Of a DNA stretch of 64,000 nt, positions 30,601 to 38,831 are shown one piece after another (position 1 is the first letter of the stretch; the number at the start of each line of letters is the position of its first letter). Both the position numbers and the translations under genes were made by a program. The notes under the pieces were generated by a model. It ran no database searches. It was given only the letters and a program-made list of their open reading frames with translations, and was not told where the DNA came from. This stretch comes from Eunapius fragilis (lineage: Eukaryota > Porifera > Demospongiae > Spongillida > Spongillidae): assembly GCA_963681505.1 (NCBI GenBank), contig OY811972.1:1601432-1665431 (forward strand). Reading direction: 5' to 3'.

Positions 30601-32393
30601 GTTTTCTTACCATCATCATTGTTCAAATCTATAAATAGCACTAACGTTGGGATAATTTTCACCATCTATAACAGAGCATCATTGTTCCCACTAGCTAATT
30701 CATCAAACAACAGCAAGATAGCATCTCTTGTTCTTGGCGCTACAATTGTGGCCTCATTCGCAAACCTTTCAATCCCAATTCCGTTTTTGTTCACCATTCC
30801 TAGCAAGGTAAGATTATTGTAAAAATGTGTTGAAGCAGTTATAATCTCTGCATTCAGAATTATTCAAGATATGACTGCGTCAGTTGGAACTTTAGTGCAG
30901 CAGGTACTGTGAGAGATGGGAGAGAGTTGGTAACTATAGGTGCATGGTGGAGGGCGGGTACCGACAATAAATTAGTTCTGTGTGCATGTACTATAACTGT
31001 AATTGGATTTTTATTTTTAAAAAGAAAATATGCAGCTGTTTGTTAGGACTCCACATACTACATTTACCATCAGGAGGAACAGGTAACTGGACTACTGAGG
31101 GATGTATCACCAACGTGAGCAATATTTCAAGTAGCCAAATCCAAATACAGTGTCAATGCTCTCACCTGACAAACTTTGCCATCCTAGTGGTGAGGGTTGT
31201 GCAGTTGTATACATCACTCTTACTTTGATCATTGCAGGACATATCAAGCAGAATCAGACCTGAACCTCCAAGTAAGCCTGTTCAACGAGCATTGGAAGCC
31301 ATCACCTTTGTTGGAGTGTCGTTGTCTCTTCTTGGACTGGTTATAACTATTTTGAGCCTAGCACTAATAAAGTAGGCTATTAGTACAGCTGAATTATTAA
31401 ACGTTGCTTGATCTTTATTGTGGACACCTCAAAATTGCTCAGGAAACAGAGAGAGAAGGATGTATCCAAGTACCACATTCAACTGTGCTGTGCCTTCATT
31501 GGTATGCTGCTGGTGTTTGTGATTGGAATTGACAGGACAGAGAACTATGGTGGCTGCGTGTCTGTGTCTGTGTTGATCCACTACTTCACCCTGGTGGCCA
31601 TGATGTGGATGGGGGCAGAGGCCTTGCTGATGTTCCAGAAGCTTGTCCTTGTTTTTTTCCAAACCACCACACGATACATTGTGGTTCTGTCTTTCATCTG
31701 TTGGGGTACGCTTTGCATGGTATGCCATTTTAGTACGTATTATTTTACTCCTTCAGTGACACCATTGGTTCCGGTGACTATTCCACTGGCCATGGATCGA
31801 AATCTGATTGTCAAACATGACACACCTTATGAATAGTGAGCCAACTGCATGCTTGTGCACACACGTCTCATTCCAGTTGTATTTCTCATATTCCTTATAG
31901 TTGCTTCATTAGTAATATTGCAGTATTCTTTGCCGCATTCTTGGGACCAATTTGTCTTGTTCTGGCCTTCAATGCAGTCATATTTGTTGTCGTGATTATA
32001 GTGCTAATTAAGCACGTGCTGAAACGATCAAACAGCAACAACAAAAATCATGATTCCATTCAACTGATGATAAACATCACTAGCATATTTGTCCTGTTTG
32101 GCCTTACATGGATCTTTGGGGCACTGACAGTCCTGAAAGCTGATCAGACTTTTCAGATTATGTTTACATTGATCAACTCGCTCCAAGGTTTCTTGATATT
32201 CATTTTCTTCTGTGCAATGAACAAGGACGTTCGACTTGAGTGGTTTCAACTTGTTGTATCTTGCCACAAAAAATGCTCTTTATCATCACAGGCTCATGAA
32301 ACAACTTTACAAAAAGCTGATACTGACGAATCTGCCTTCACTAATAAAAGCCAACTTTATGGCCATGAACTCGCACATTCAAAGGTAGTGTGA
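14680..32393 (+). CDS. semaphorin-domain adhesion G-protein-coupled receptor (Sema-PSI-GAIN-7TM)
   Basis: Twenty-nine exons join in one frame of about 1245 residues: 14680-14797, 16566-16674, 17067-17172, 17232-17345, 23030-23126, 23230-23394, 23447-23580, 23663-23695, 23762-23861, 26907-26994, 27049-27205, 27987-28188, 28510-28586, 28638-28682, 28785-28870, 29107-29220, 29278-29321, 29459-29548, 29871-29914, 29966-30136, 30196-30272, 30326-30428, 30475-30807, 30858-30903, 31074-31189, 31238-31371, 31443-31705, 31757-31835, 31901-32393. Order: signal peptide (1-22), Sema (about 45-530), PSI (533-575), Thr/Pro stalk (597-626), GAIN (630-925) with GPS cleavage motif HLTNF, then 7TM. It should act at the plasma membrane, with cleavage at HL/T exposing a TNFAIL tethered agonist. 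Start 14,680 is preferred over 14,641 because a signal peptide begins there. The exon-18 donor (29,548 rather than 29,544) was chosen by phase. A gypsy element lies in intron 4. A candidate AATAAA lies at 32,667-32,672. Confidence 0.85.
15583..15612. repeat. poly-C tract
   Basis: A pure C run of about 29 bp in intron 1 of the Sema-GPCR gene. It is one of many long G/C homopolymers in this window. Confidence 0.9.
15840..16430. repeat. purine-rich 20-bp minisatellite
   Basis: A strongly strand-asymmetric A/G tract in intron 1 of the Sema-GPCR gene. The core unit is GAGGGGAAGAGGGGTAGGGA, repeated about 20 times between roughly 15,945 and 16,370, with degenerate flanks. The minus-strand ORF of Ser/Pro/Leu repeats is a by-product. 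Such polypurine mirror tracts can form triplexes. Confidence 0.9.
17581..17767 (-). repeat. 3' LTR of the gypsy element
   Basis: 187 bp, from TGTAACAAACG to GACTATTACA on the plus strand. The ends form the short inverted repeat TGTAA/TTACA. No difference from the copy at 22,496-22,682 was seen. Confidence 0.92.
17788..21573 (-). CDS. pol: Pol polyprotein of the gypsy element (PR-RT-RH-IN)
   Basis: An uninterrupted frame of about 1260 codons. It has an aspartic protease with DTGAS (near residue 26), a reverse transcriptase with the catalytic YIDD box, and an RNase H with DTDASD. The integrase has an HHCC finger (GGHVGESK, then C-x2-C) and DDE residues in VDILGPLP, SDQGRQF and VERFNR. A C-terminal GPY/F-type module (WTGPFKVV) is present, with no chromodomain seen. 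The first in-track codon is TTG, so there is no pol ATG. The frame stays open upstream of 21,573 past the gag stop at 21,585, in the -1 phase, which suggests a Gag-Pol frameshift. Confidence 0.93.
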   Translation of the reverse strand: MSIASEISYRLKGYIASIPVQFVVDTGASVSLLSTDIWHRVSANKHMELKEWGGCNRLVGVNGSPLHVQGIVLVHLSLSKNVVFENKFLVVEGMTVEAILGLDFLETFKCMIDSGERKISFPKEKLVLPLLDVNQKVSKTVGLVLQRKLTIPAESEAEVMVEVSSGGVGDTPVVGTWLVERGQTGRCDVLVARAVVCPTGSTVPLRVFNPHKEAVRLGKGLKIAQMEPLDKDPPITSDAHLLTISAVTEVSPSEHKVLWDIVSNSTHLSNSEKELLFVLLMEYADVFSFHSDLGRTDLTKHHIDTGDSQPIHQLPRRISPARRQEVRQLLNEMLKNDIIQPSNSPWSSPIILVRKRDGSTRFCIDYRKVNSVTRKDAYPLPRVDDILDTLGGSKWFSTLDLKSGYWQVEVDSSSREKTAFTTSEGLYEFKVMPFGLCNAPATFQRLMNRVLCDVNWVECLVYIDDTVVIGRTFEQHLSNLGTVLSRLRQAGLKLQPAKCKLCQKEVRFLGHVISENGIATDPEKTAVIATWPVPESKKNIQQFLGLANYYRRFIKDFGTTAKPLQRLLEKNIAFEWTQQCQAAFDHLRKCLMTTPILAFPDHSRHFVLDTDASDMGIGAILSQVQDDGGEVVIAYASRSLSWQEQRYCVTRRELLAVVEFIHHFRHYLLGVHFTLRTDHGSLVWIQNFKEPEGQLARWLERLQEYTFTVVHRPGNQHKNADALSRVPCNQCGRVTHVYSPAHLAAQIGIVSQGHSAADVHDQQLNDPSIGPVLKAKESGATPNLDEVKTWSRESRQLVQMWSSLKVDNSVLWRLCIDGRSQHLQLVLPSVLRESVLQDLHSGSMGGHVGESKMIHLVRERYYWPGWKESVKEWCRKCRTCSTRKMAPPSKRAPLQTLQAGYPLQIVAVDILGPLPVTAQGNKYVLVACDCFTRWVEVYAIQNQEAVTVAKTLVDEMFCRFSPPEQLHSDQGRQFEADLLKEVCTLLQIHKTRTTAYHPHCNGLVERFNRTLLDMLSTVVKDHKMDWDQCIRRVCLAYNSSVHASTGYSPFYLMYGRQVNLPVDLMYGSTPHEACTLGDYAYTLRNNLIEAYVLARKKGITEHNRQKALYDVKVHGAPYQVGDWVWLHSPAVPRGQCRKLHHPWTGPFKVVECIGECDYKIKSKNGKMIRVVHFDRLKPFVPGTRTETFQGPPPENPDENEAPLEFAPVGSNIEVLDGIEEQEPRELLPHEEPAEVEAAHADQPAEVQHRYPQRIRRPPDRY
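21585..22478 (-). CDS. gag: Gag polyprotein of the gypsy element
   Basis: About 297 residues from the ATG at 22,478 (MANKPFLLPETFSG). The retrotransposon-Gag capsid region includes WDEWINHFESC and ALKRRFDP. A basic linker follows, then a single CCHC zinc knuckle, CWNCGGKGHVAREC, near the C-terminus, for RNA packaging. The reading frame extends further upstream into the LTR; the internal ATG was chosen because it lies outside the LTR. Pol follows in the -1 frame with overlap. Confidence 0.88.
   Translation of the reverse strand: MANKPFLLPETFSGESGTKWDEWINHFESCADVNNWTKDEDRLKWIRVRLVGKAQTAFRRLGEDERTDYSKCICALKRRFDPDSKRTLKMVELQHRKKEKGEDWASFGDALRLLADSAYPELEEKARECLALNQFLSQLDNPQVAFGVKQKRPQTVDEAALAATELESYLHPCKPMTVGFLPMSQNTAPATTDEDDGTASSIASVQTKTDPARDAIKELVERLDRLEGLVTSKAGGKKSEPKKWNARKRDSIICWNCGGKGHVARECATSKQPEQQENFLPSVQRAKHERGPSGPQN
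22477..22494 (-). promoter_or_regulatory. candidate tRNA primer-binding site
   Basis: On the minus strand, one base past the LTR, the sequence is TGGCGTAGTCGGCAGGAT, beginning TGG as expected for pairing to a tRNA CCA end. The priming tRNA was not assigned. The site overlaps the first bases of the gag ATG at 22,478, so the leader is almost absent. Confidence 0.55.
22496..22682 (-). repeat. 5' LTR of the gypsy element
   Basis: 187-bp partner of the LTR at 17,581-17,767. It is 5' in element orientation. The gag reading frame is open backwards into this LTR, but the first good ATG lies just outside it. Confidence 0.92.
24340..25480. repeat. GAGGATGTGAG degenerate minisatellite, block 1
   Basis: About 1.1 kb of irregular tandem words built from GAGGATGTGAG, GGAGGATATGAG and similar, in intron 9 of the Sema-GPCR gene. 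It gives long repetitive minus-strand frames of the HILLTSS type that have no domain character. Confidence 0.92.
25858..26135. repeat. GAGGATGTGAG minisatellite, block 2
   Basis: A second block of the same satellite as 24,340-25,480, separated by about 380 bp of non-repetitive DNA with a short CA run (25,769-25,785). It is in the same intron. Confidence 0.9.
27300..27650. repeat. 27-bp minisatellite, about 12 copies
   Basis: Units close to TTCATGGCTGGACCCCTGATC plus CACACTG are repeated in tandem in intron 11 of the Sema-GPCR gene. Both strands give open frames because the period is a multiple of three. No coding evidence was seen. Confidence 0.9.
28262..28476. repeat. 35-bp minisatellite, about 6 copies
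   Basis: Tandem units containing ACATGTACCAGTAATGTGTA and CACTGAAGGGACCAC, in intron 12 of the Sema-GPCR gene, ending about 35 bp before exon 13. Confidence 0.9.
28840..29220 (+). other. PSI domain of the receptor (exons 15-16)
   Basis: Directly after the Sema propeller the frame reads CTRYLSCSTCVASRDPYCVW, the classic PSI signature with the RDPYCxW core, spanning a phase-2 intron. PSI modules follow Sema domains in semaphorins, plexins and MET and help position the propeller. A Thr/Pro/Gly-rich stretch (TTPGTT repeats, 29,459-29,548) follows as a probable O-glycosylated stalk. Confidence 0.85.
29871..32393 (+). other. GAIN/GPS and adhesion-type 7TM portion (exons 19-29)
   Basis: The GAIN region includes ISAENVVYIASQL, TNVGIIFTIYNRASLFPL and VASFANLSIPI-type beta segments. 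The GPS has CVSWNFS, NWTTEGC and CQCSHLTNF, with all four expected Cys and both Trp. TM1 lies in exon 26. TM2-TM4 are in exon 27, including the pre-TM3 Cys and AEALLMFQKLV. TM6 has GLTWIFG and TM7 has LINSLQGFLIFIF, both hallmarks of adhesion GPCRs. The second-loop Cys is in YCFIS at the start of exon 29. The cytoplasmic tail is about 50 residues with no PDZ-type terminus that I recognise. Confidence 0.9.
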
Positions 32394-33740
32394 CAGTGAC
32401 ATAGTGGAGGAAACAGTGCAAGACTATACTGAGTTGAATATGTGTGCATGAGGTCGCTAAATTTCAAACAATGGCAAATAATTTTAAAGCTGTTACTAAT
32501 TATACGGATTACATTGCTCTTTTAGTGTATCAACAAAACTGGTTACATGTTGTCATGTGTGGTATGTCAGGCATGTGAATGCGAACGAGGCATGCTGCTC
32601 AGTACATTCTTTCAATTTTATTTAATACCAAATAGCTGGATACAATCTGCAGTAGATTTCAACATTAATAAACAAATAACACTGCCTGGGTATAGAAAGT
32701 CTTTGGAATAATGGATTGGGGACCAGACTTGTAATGATTGCCTGAGACCTCACTAATATGACATGCATGTTCTAACTCATGTGAGTAGGCTGCAAGCCCC
32801 ACAGCCGGATAGTGGAGCCATTGATATTTTCCAAGCTCAAAGGAAAGAGCATTGCTTTTTTCCATAGGAAATGGGCTGATGAGGACACGAAGGAAATAAA
32901 AAACGCTGGAGTTGCAAAGCTGGCTTATCGATTTACTTGCTGTAGGAAACTGCAGTCAAGCTGTTGAATGACACTGTCGTGATCAGCACAGTTACTTAGT
33001 CAGTTAGTTAGAACTGCAAATGTTGTGCCAGTTGGATTGTTGACAGTGGGTTTACTTGGATTAATGTAGTATGACTACCTGGTGCTAGCTTCAGATGGCA
33101 CAACATGATGGTGGAGTGGTTGTTTTGCTGCACAGCTTGAGAAGAGTTCTTGCCAAGATAATAGCGACATGTTGCAGCAATGAATAATTAATTAGTGGTC
33201 AAGTGGTTTAAATTTGCCCCCTACCCGTCGGAAAAATTCCACCGGAATTTCGGCGGCAGTTTCTAATTTCACAAAATGCAAGCATTTTCCAAATTATATA
33301 CACATCGCATACTACCGACAACGGTCAGTAAACTACATGGTGACCTAGTGGGTCTAGGGCAGTGTCAGGGCAAAAAGGGCAAGTGGAACCTCCTGAGGTG
33401 TCAAGACCCAGCCACATCTAAGGACAACCTGACACTCAGTATTGTCAAGGTGCTGGTCCAAACCAGTGGAAGGGACTACAAATATCCAAGAACCTGCATG
33501 AGGGGCAGAGACAGAAAGGATTTGAGCCTATTACTGTTAATGCACCTATCATTGTTACGTACCTGCCATCATCTGGGTTTAAATTATTTTGGACTTACGA
33601 TAGTAACGTTAGTGTTATAGCTGTATTTTAGTGGTGTTATGTGTAGTCAATAATAATATTATTATTTTTATTTATTTTTAAAGATTAAAGGCTTATAGAC
33701 ATGTATGTACACACAAACTACACAAAAGTCAGCAAATGCA
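32394..33740. other. 3' flank of the Sema-GPCR gene, no further gene seen
   Basis: Immediately after the TGA the sequence is non-coding. AATAAA at 32,667-32,672 is the best polyadenylation signal. The 114-codon frame at 33,276-33,620 has no recognisable domain, and I do not call it a gene. Confidence 0.5.
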
Positions 33741-33744
33741 GCCC

Positions 33745-33945
33745 TCGTGTAATAGTCCTATATTTAGCACACTTCGACTAAGGCATATGCTGTTTCTGTG
33801 CTAAATATAGGACTATTACATTTTCCCTTCTGATAAAACTCGTTTCCTTGCTTTTTACACCAGTATACTATTTGCCTGCAAAACCTATATCCCACCAACT
33901 TTCTCAGAGAGAATGTTTTTATTTACTTGCTTCCTTAATTTTTAA
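33745..33945. mobile_element. MITE family A copy 3 (left arm mostly lost)
   Basis: The inner hairpin (TAATAGTCCTATATTTAGCA paired with its inverse) and the whole right arm (to TATATCCCACCAACTTTCTC and GAGAATGTTTTT) are present. Most of the left arm is missing. The right arm closely matches the copy at 49,545-49,900. Confidence 0.75.
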
Positions 33946-33984
33946 CACCCAAATAGGTACTTTTGCTTAATTAGACTTGATAAG

Positions 33985-34370
33985 ACCGTATATAGGCTTT
34001 TAGGCTTTTGTGTATCAAAGCCTAAAAGCGAGTCCTCTAGCAAATTCTAAAGCTATTGGTGCAATTTTCATTGCTTAAAAGTGTTCCTGTCCCGAGTTAT
34101 GAGTTCCCAAGAAGAAGAAGAAGCAGACGACCCGCCCATTATTTTTGGAAGGGGAACGAGGACAGCAGTATTTTTCGTTCTCGACAACCACGCGGTTCTA
34201 CGACGTGAAACAAAAACGGAACTACTCAGTTTTGACTTGTAGATCGATTGCCGCAACAAGTTAGACTATCCGATCGTCGGGAGCGAAGCTACGGTATAGG
34301 GTCGCGGGATTTAATTAAATTCATAGTCGGGGTCAAAACCTATATGGAAGTCTCTAGCGAGACTTCCGAT
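33985..34370 (+). repeat. 390-bp dispersed repeat, copy 1
   Basis: A high-identity partner lies in reverse orientation at 47,027-47,417. One end carries a hairpin made of AGGCTTTTAGGCTTTTG and CAAAGCCTAAAAGC. The other end has a hairpin with 9-bp arms (GGAAGTCTC/GAGACTTCC) and a 4-nt loop. No TIR joins the two ends. It could be a SINE, a Helitron-like non-autonomous element or a new type. Confidence 0.78.
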
Positions 34371-36227
34371 AAGAGAACTCCTACTTATATCGTGCCCCAA
34401 GTGTCACAAAGTTCTGTACTGTGTTCAGACTATTTTATGATTGATGCAGTGTGTAATGATCTCTCCCAGCAATATGAAGAGTCAGCTGAGGCTGACCTAG
34501 ACAATAGACCAGGGTCTTTCATTGTTGTTATCTTTCTATTTTAAACTTCACTGAGGCTGAACCTTGCCGAAGCCTACATCATTCTTTCATGTTTGTCCCA
34601 GTTTAATTGTACATTTAAAAAATATCGGCAAACCATGCCTAAGTTATATTAGCATATGTTACATGTCTTGATGATTCCATAATACATCATGGTTATGAGA
34701 CACAAATAAGCTGGCAATTCACAAGTTCATCAATGTTCCAATGATGAGCATATCACATAGCTATGCAACAGCCTCCTGCCCCCACTTTTGAGAAGGCCAC
34801 ATCGAATGATTCCATGGTAGTGAAAAAACCGATTGAGGGAGAGGATGAATGAAATGACACTTATGAGGATGGACAATACACCTTACATGTACATTACCAA
34901 TGGGTTGGTTCTAGACACATTAAAAAACTACATATACATGTACACACTCACTCGGTGTTTTTGCTAGTACATATATACACTGAAAGTAAAAATGCACCGA
35001 GTGACTTTTTGCTCTTGTTATGAACGCTTAGTGTTCAGTGACGAAAATTTAGCCCCCCCCCCCCCCCCCCCCCCCCCCTTCCAAACTGAAGTCTCTAGGT
35101 GGTTTATACATGCACATGCAAGTAAGCCTACATACATTTTTTAAAAAACTCTAAAACCTTTCATGTTACCGAAACTATTCCAGGCTTTTTCAAAACACAT
35201 AATGGTCCTTGGGGACTATGTTATTTTCATATGGCAGATTTTGTCACTGATAGGAGAGCTACAATATAAATGTGCATGTAGAATGTGAGCAGCTGAATGT
35301 GTAAGTGAAGTTGTCTAAATAATGCTTTTCTACACTGGTGTTTCTTGCTTTGATGAACCAAAAGGCAAAGAAAAAATTGCTGGTTACAATAAACTTGCTG
35401 CGTTGCAATATAGGGCTAATGCTAAGGTTAAGAGGCTTTTGTGAGTAATTGTGTAATGGTCATTTTGTAAGGATAATGTTGTGCTATGGCCAAAGTACAG
35501 TACTATGTAGTCACAGAAGCATGGCCATTATGTAGTGTAGCATCCAGGTTTGTATCTCTGCCTTAAAGCAAAACAACAAATGTGCGTGCATAATTCAGCA
35601 TCCTAAAAAGGAAATAAAATATTTATGTGTAAAAATGATTGCGCACCTTTTCATGCAATCAATTGCAACATCTAATCCTCATTCCTTCATATTGTTCCCT
35701 GAGTGGAAATTTTTCTACAAGAGCTAGTCATCAATTCTGACAACCTGAGCAGTTCTTAAAACTTGATTGGTTGCTTCAACCATTCGTGCAGTTCATACCT
35801 GCCAAACAAACCCACTGCTTTTGCTTACATTTTCCCCAAAACTACACACAGCAAAAACTGACAGCAATGCAATACCAAATTATCAGATAACAGGAGATGC
35901 GACAGGATACAACATTTGAGCGGCTTTTATACATACAAGAAAAATGATATTACATGTATAAACAATGCTTAATGCTGTACAAGGACCCATGTGTAGGTCC
36001 CAGGGTTTATCATGTGTATTTATTTTTTTTCTCCATAAATTTGTTACTCAGATGGTTAAATTAAGAACATTATCGTGGGGCTTCATCAGCGCCATGTCAC
36101 TGATTGGTAATTAGTTCCAGTGTTTATTAAAACATACGTATTCAGTCGTACACTAAACACGCGTTGTCGGCTTTGCATTTGAGTCAAGATCTAACAAAAT
36201 TATACGTTCAATCGTGTGACCTTGGTG
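34371..36227. other. no gene seen; poly-C tract at 35,043-35,078
   Basis: AT-rich non-coding sequence with a striking C run of about 36 bp. No open frame with domain character was found on either strand. Confidence 0.5.
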
Positions 36228-36383
36228 ATTTTACACAGCCAAATACAGGAATGACTACCGAACGGATATGTTCCAGATTGTTGCGACAACATTCATGCCA
36301 TGTTGTCGCAACAATCTGCATGGAACATATTCGTTTGGCAGTCATTCCTGTACCAGGTTGTTAAGAGTTGGCTGTGTAAAATT
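36228..36383. mobile_element. 156-bp foldback element
   Basis: A near-perfect hairpin. The left arm runs from TTTTACACAGCC through GGAATGACTACCGAACG and AGATTGTTGCGACAACA. The loop is about 9 nt. The right arm is the reverse complement with scattered mismatches and a small insertion. It is non-coding. Confidence 0.78.
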
Positions 36384-36426
36384 ATTGCATTGGGGGCAAA
36401 AGTGTGGTGTGCGTGTATATGGAATA

Positions 36427-36590
36427 ATGGTAAAACATGCTGCGTTGTCGGATGCCTGAAGAGATCGGACAAGGACTAAAGTATAAAGTTCTTCCTTATA
36501 CGTATACCTTGGGCAAATTTCTGGCACAGCAAAGAGCAGAAAGAGTTGCCGTCTCGGAGGCAGCCATATATACGGATCTGTTTCTAGACC
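36427..36590 (+). pseudogene. possible THAP zinc-finger remnant
   Basis: One plus-strand frame reads TCCVVGCLKRSDKD, a stop codon, then SIKFFLIRIPW. This resembles the start of a THAP domain, with its CxxxxC pair and the F.(R)IP block before a Trp. THAP fingers occur in P-element-type transposases and derived genes. The in-frame TAA and lack of a HF...AVPxxF end make this a weak call. An overlapping 159-codon frame (36,437-36,916) is probably a shadow. Confidence 0.28.
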
Positions 36591-37082
36591 TGCTGCATAT
36601 CGGTCTCGAGCGACGGCAGACTAACTCTGGATATAATCCGAAACACGCTTCATTTCATTCACGCGAAATACTCGCTTGCCCCCAATGTAAAATATTCTAC
36701 GATATACATATTGGTCAACATGACAATGCGCGTCGTGACGTAAGCCATGCAACCCCTCTATTATGGCGGCGACGGCCCTGCAATCCACAAGAACACACGG
36801 ACTCTCAATTGCACGCACAGGAATTAATATTGCTGCTAGCACACGTCAACTTTGATGACCCTTCCTGGAAATTTTATAGTACCGCGTTAGTCTCTGTTCG
36901 GCCCTCTTATAATTAACGCGCCTACAATGCTTGTATACATTTGATGTGTCCACATAGGTATATACAAATTTTGCCACTACTATAAGATCATGAGATCCAT
37001 GCAACCCCTCTATAGAAGTGGTCCGTTTGATAAAACTAACGCAGAGGTTAATATAACGCTGCATACAGACTTCAGACTTCAA

Positions 37083-37101
37083 AGGGGGGGGGGGGGGGGG
37101 G
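37083..37101. repeat. poly-G tract
   Basis: About 19 consecutive G residues, followed by a GGGTGG-rich run, then a CA microsatellite (37,220-37,270) just downstream of the SH2 gene stop codon. Confidence 0.85.
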
Positions 37102-37305
37102 AGGGTGGATGGGTGGGTGGGTCCGGAAATTCCCGGAATACTCTAACCCTCGAAATACAAACATCCGAGGGGATGAAATTTTTGGGCGCTATTGTATGTA
37201 AAACTGTATATGTGCAAAACGCACGCACACACACATGCACACACATACACACACATGCACACACTATACATACGCGCACACCCACAGACCCCTCGCACAC
37301 ACAAC

Positions 37306-38249
37306 CTAACTCTTCCTTGCTCGATCACTTGAATCACCTTCAATTGGCTCTGGTTCTTTTCCTGCTGGTACACCAAGGGCACACACGAGACCCCTCCTAG
37401 GCTGGTGGTGGTACTGGACCAGTTCATCCAGACTGGTAAAGTACTTTGTGGGTACACCTTCCTGGGACTGTCAATCAACCATGCACGAATGAATCCATGT
37501 TAGTGCATACGCAAGCACGATAAATTCAAAGAATTAACGCACAGTCACATCACCAGTAGTATCTCTGACATCACGTACAACTATTACACGTGCATGCAAG
37601 CAAATGCACATGTCAAAATGACTCGCGCTCACCTGCACCATATACATGCAAATGCGCACGCGCACACCTGCACATATACACACAAGCAAGCAGCATATAA
37701 CATAAGTGCAAGTGAGCTAACCTGAACGTAGTAACGCCCATCATCGATAACGAAGATGCGATAATGGTGGACGCGATGTTGAAAGCTGGCAGAGCGAAAA
37801 CAACACAATTGAATATACGCAGATATGCGAGAAATGAGCAACTGATCAAGAAACAAACAAAGAGTGTCGATGCAAAGCCTTTTGCCTTGCAGACCTTGCC
37901 AATAGCTAAACGTGATGATGCTGCACATATATAGGAGTGTCCTGCATGCGTGCATGTTTCCGAAATGGCAAGAACAATTAAGATTTTGCCTAATGTTGGC
38001 TCAATTCACCAGGTAACGACTAATGCTGATCGAGCGGGACACCACATTTACGTGCAGCTGCATGCTAATCAGTTAGGCATGCAGATCGAGTGGAGAAACT
38101 TACATTAGGGAAAGGACCTGGCCTTCCTCCACTGACTCGCTTTTACGTATCACAAATGTGCCATCCACCTTGCTCTTCTTTAGCCATCTCTCGGTGTCAA
38201 CTCTGCTCATTTCCACAAGCCATGGCCTCGAATTGGACGAGGCAGTCAT
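37306..38249 (-). CDS. SH2-domain-only adaptor (SAP-like size)
   Basis: Three minus-strand exons join in frame: 38,249-38,104, 37,785-37,722 and 37,461-37,306, ending TAG. The product is about 121 residues, nearly all one SH2 domain: WLVEMSRVDTERWLKK (alpha A), DGTFVIRKSES (the FLVRxS strand with the phosphotyrosine-binding Arg), VHHYRIFVIDDGRYYV and YFTSLDELVQYHH (alpha B). The tail is short and acidic/basic (KEPEPIEG). Size and layout resemble the SAP/EAT2 single-SH2 adaptors, which bind phosphotyrosine motifs of membrane receptors. Exon phases agree (2 and 0). The start at 38,249 is the last in-frame Met before the domain. An upstream exon cannot be excluded, which could make it part of a larger SH2 protein. 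Confidence 0.74.
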
Positions 38250-38416
38250 CTCATTGGCCGCCAAACAGAATAATATATTAGCTCTGGTGTAAAGCTTATG
38301 TGTACACATCCTCTACCAAGAATTTTAATGGTGGGGTGGGGGGGGGAGGGGGGGCACCAATTATCAAAAATTACGGTATAGCTAATACTAAGGTACATCG
38401 AACTTCAACTTTCACA

Positions 38417-38497
38417 TGCTGCAGGTGGATTACAGTGTACATCACTGCTACGCTTGCAAACGTAGCAGTGATGTATTCCACCCGCAGCTGCAATGCA
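38417..38497. repeat. 80-bp perfect-type hairpin
   Basis: GCTGCAGGTGGATTACAGTG plus CATCACTGCTACG is followed by an 8-nt loop and its near-exact inverse. It is a short foldback with no coding role seen. Confidence 0.7.
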
Positions 38498-38831
38498 ATG
38501 GATAGGCCGGCACATCGAAAAAAATGCCACACCGACAGGATATATAAATACTCAAACCTCCCAGCTGCACCGGCTTTATCACAGCTAGGAATTGATGGTT
38601 GTTTTAACCGTTTGAAAGACAGATAGAACTGTTTTTTTACACACGTTTTGAAGCACAGAAGTACTTGTACTTGTCAACCAGTGCAGTAAAGTGGGGACGA
38701 CACATAACGATGCAAAATGGATGGGAAGGGGGGGGTGGGGGTGTAGACCAGTGCATATATACCACGTTAACAGTGAAAGCTCCCTAGCGAATTCTATTCT
38801 ACATAGAAGAAGGCAATGCGCCTATATCATT

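Noticed and set aside
14680-32393. Two separate neighbouring genes (a semaphorin and an adhesion GPCR)
   Set aside because: No stop, polyadenylation signal or new signal peptide is evident between PSI and GAIN, and exon phases join through. Transcript evidence would still be needed to close this.
33276-33620. 114-codon plus ORF after the Sema-GPCR gene
   Set aside because: No recognisable motif, signal peptide or splice sites; likely chance.
33985-34370. Calling the 390-bp repeat a Helitron
   Set aside because: Hairpins are present, but no TC start, CTRR end or A/T target site could be fixed with only two copies.
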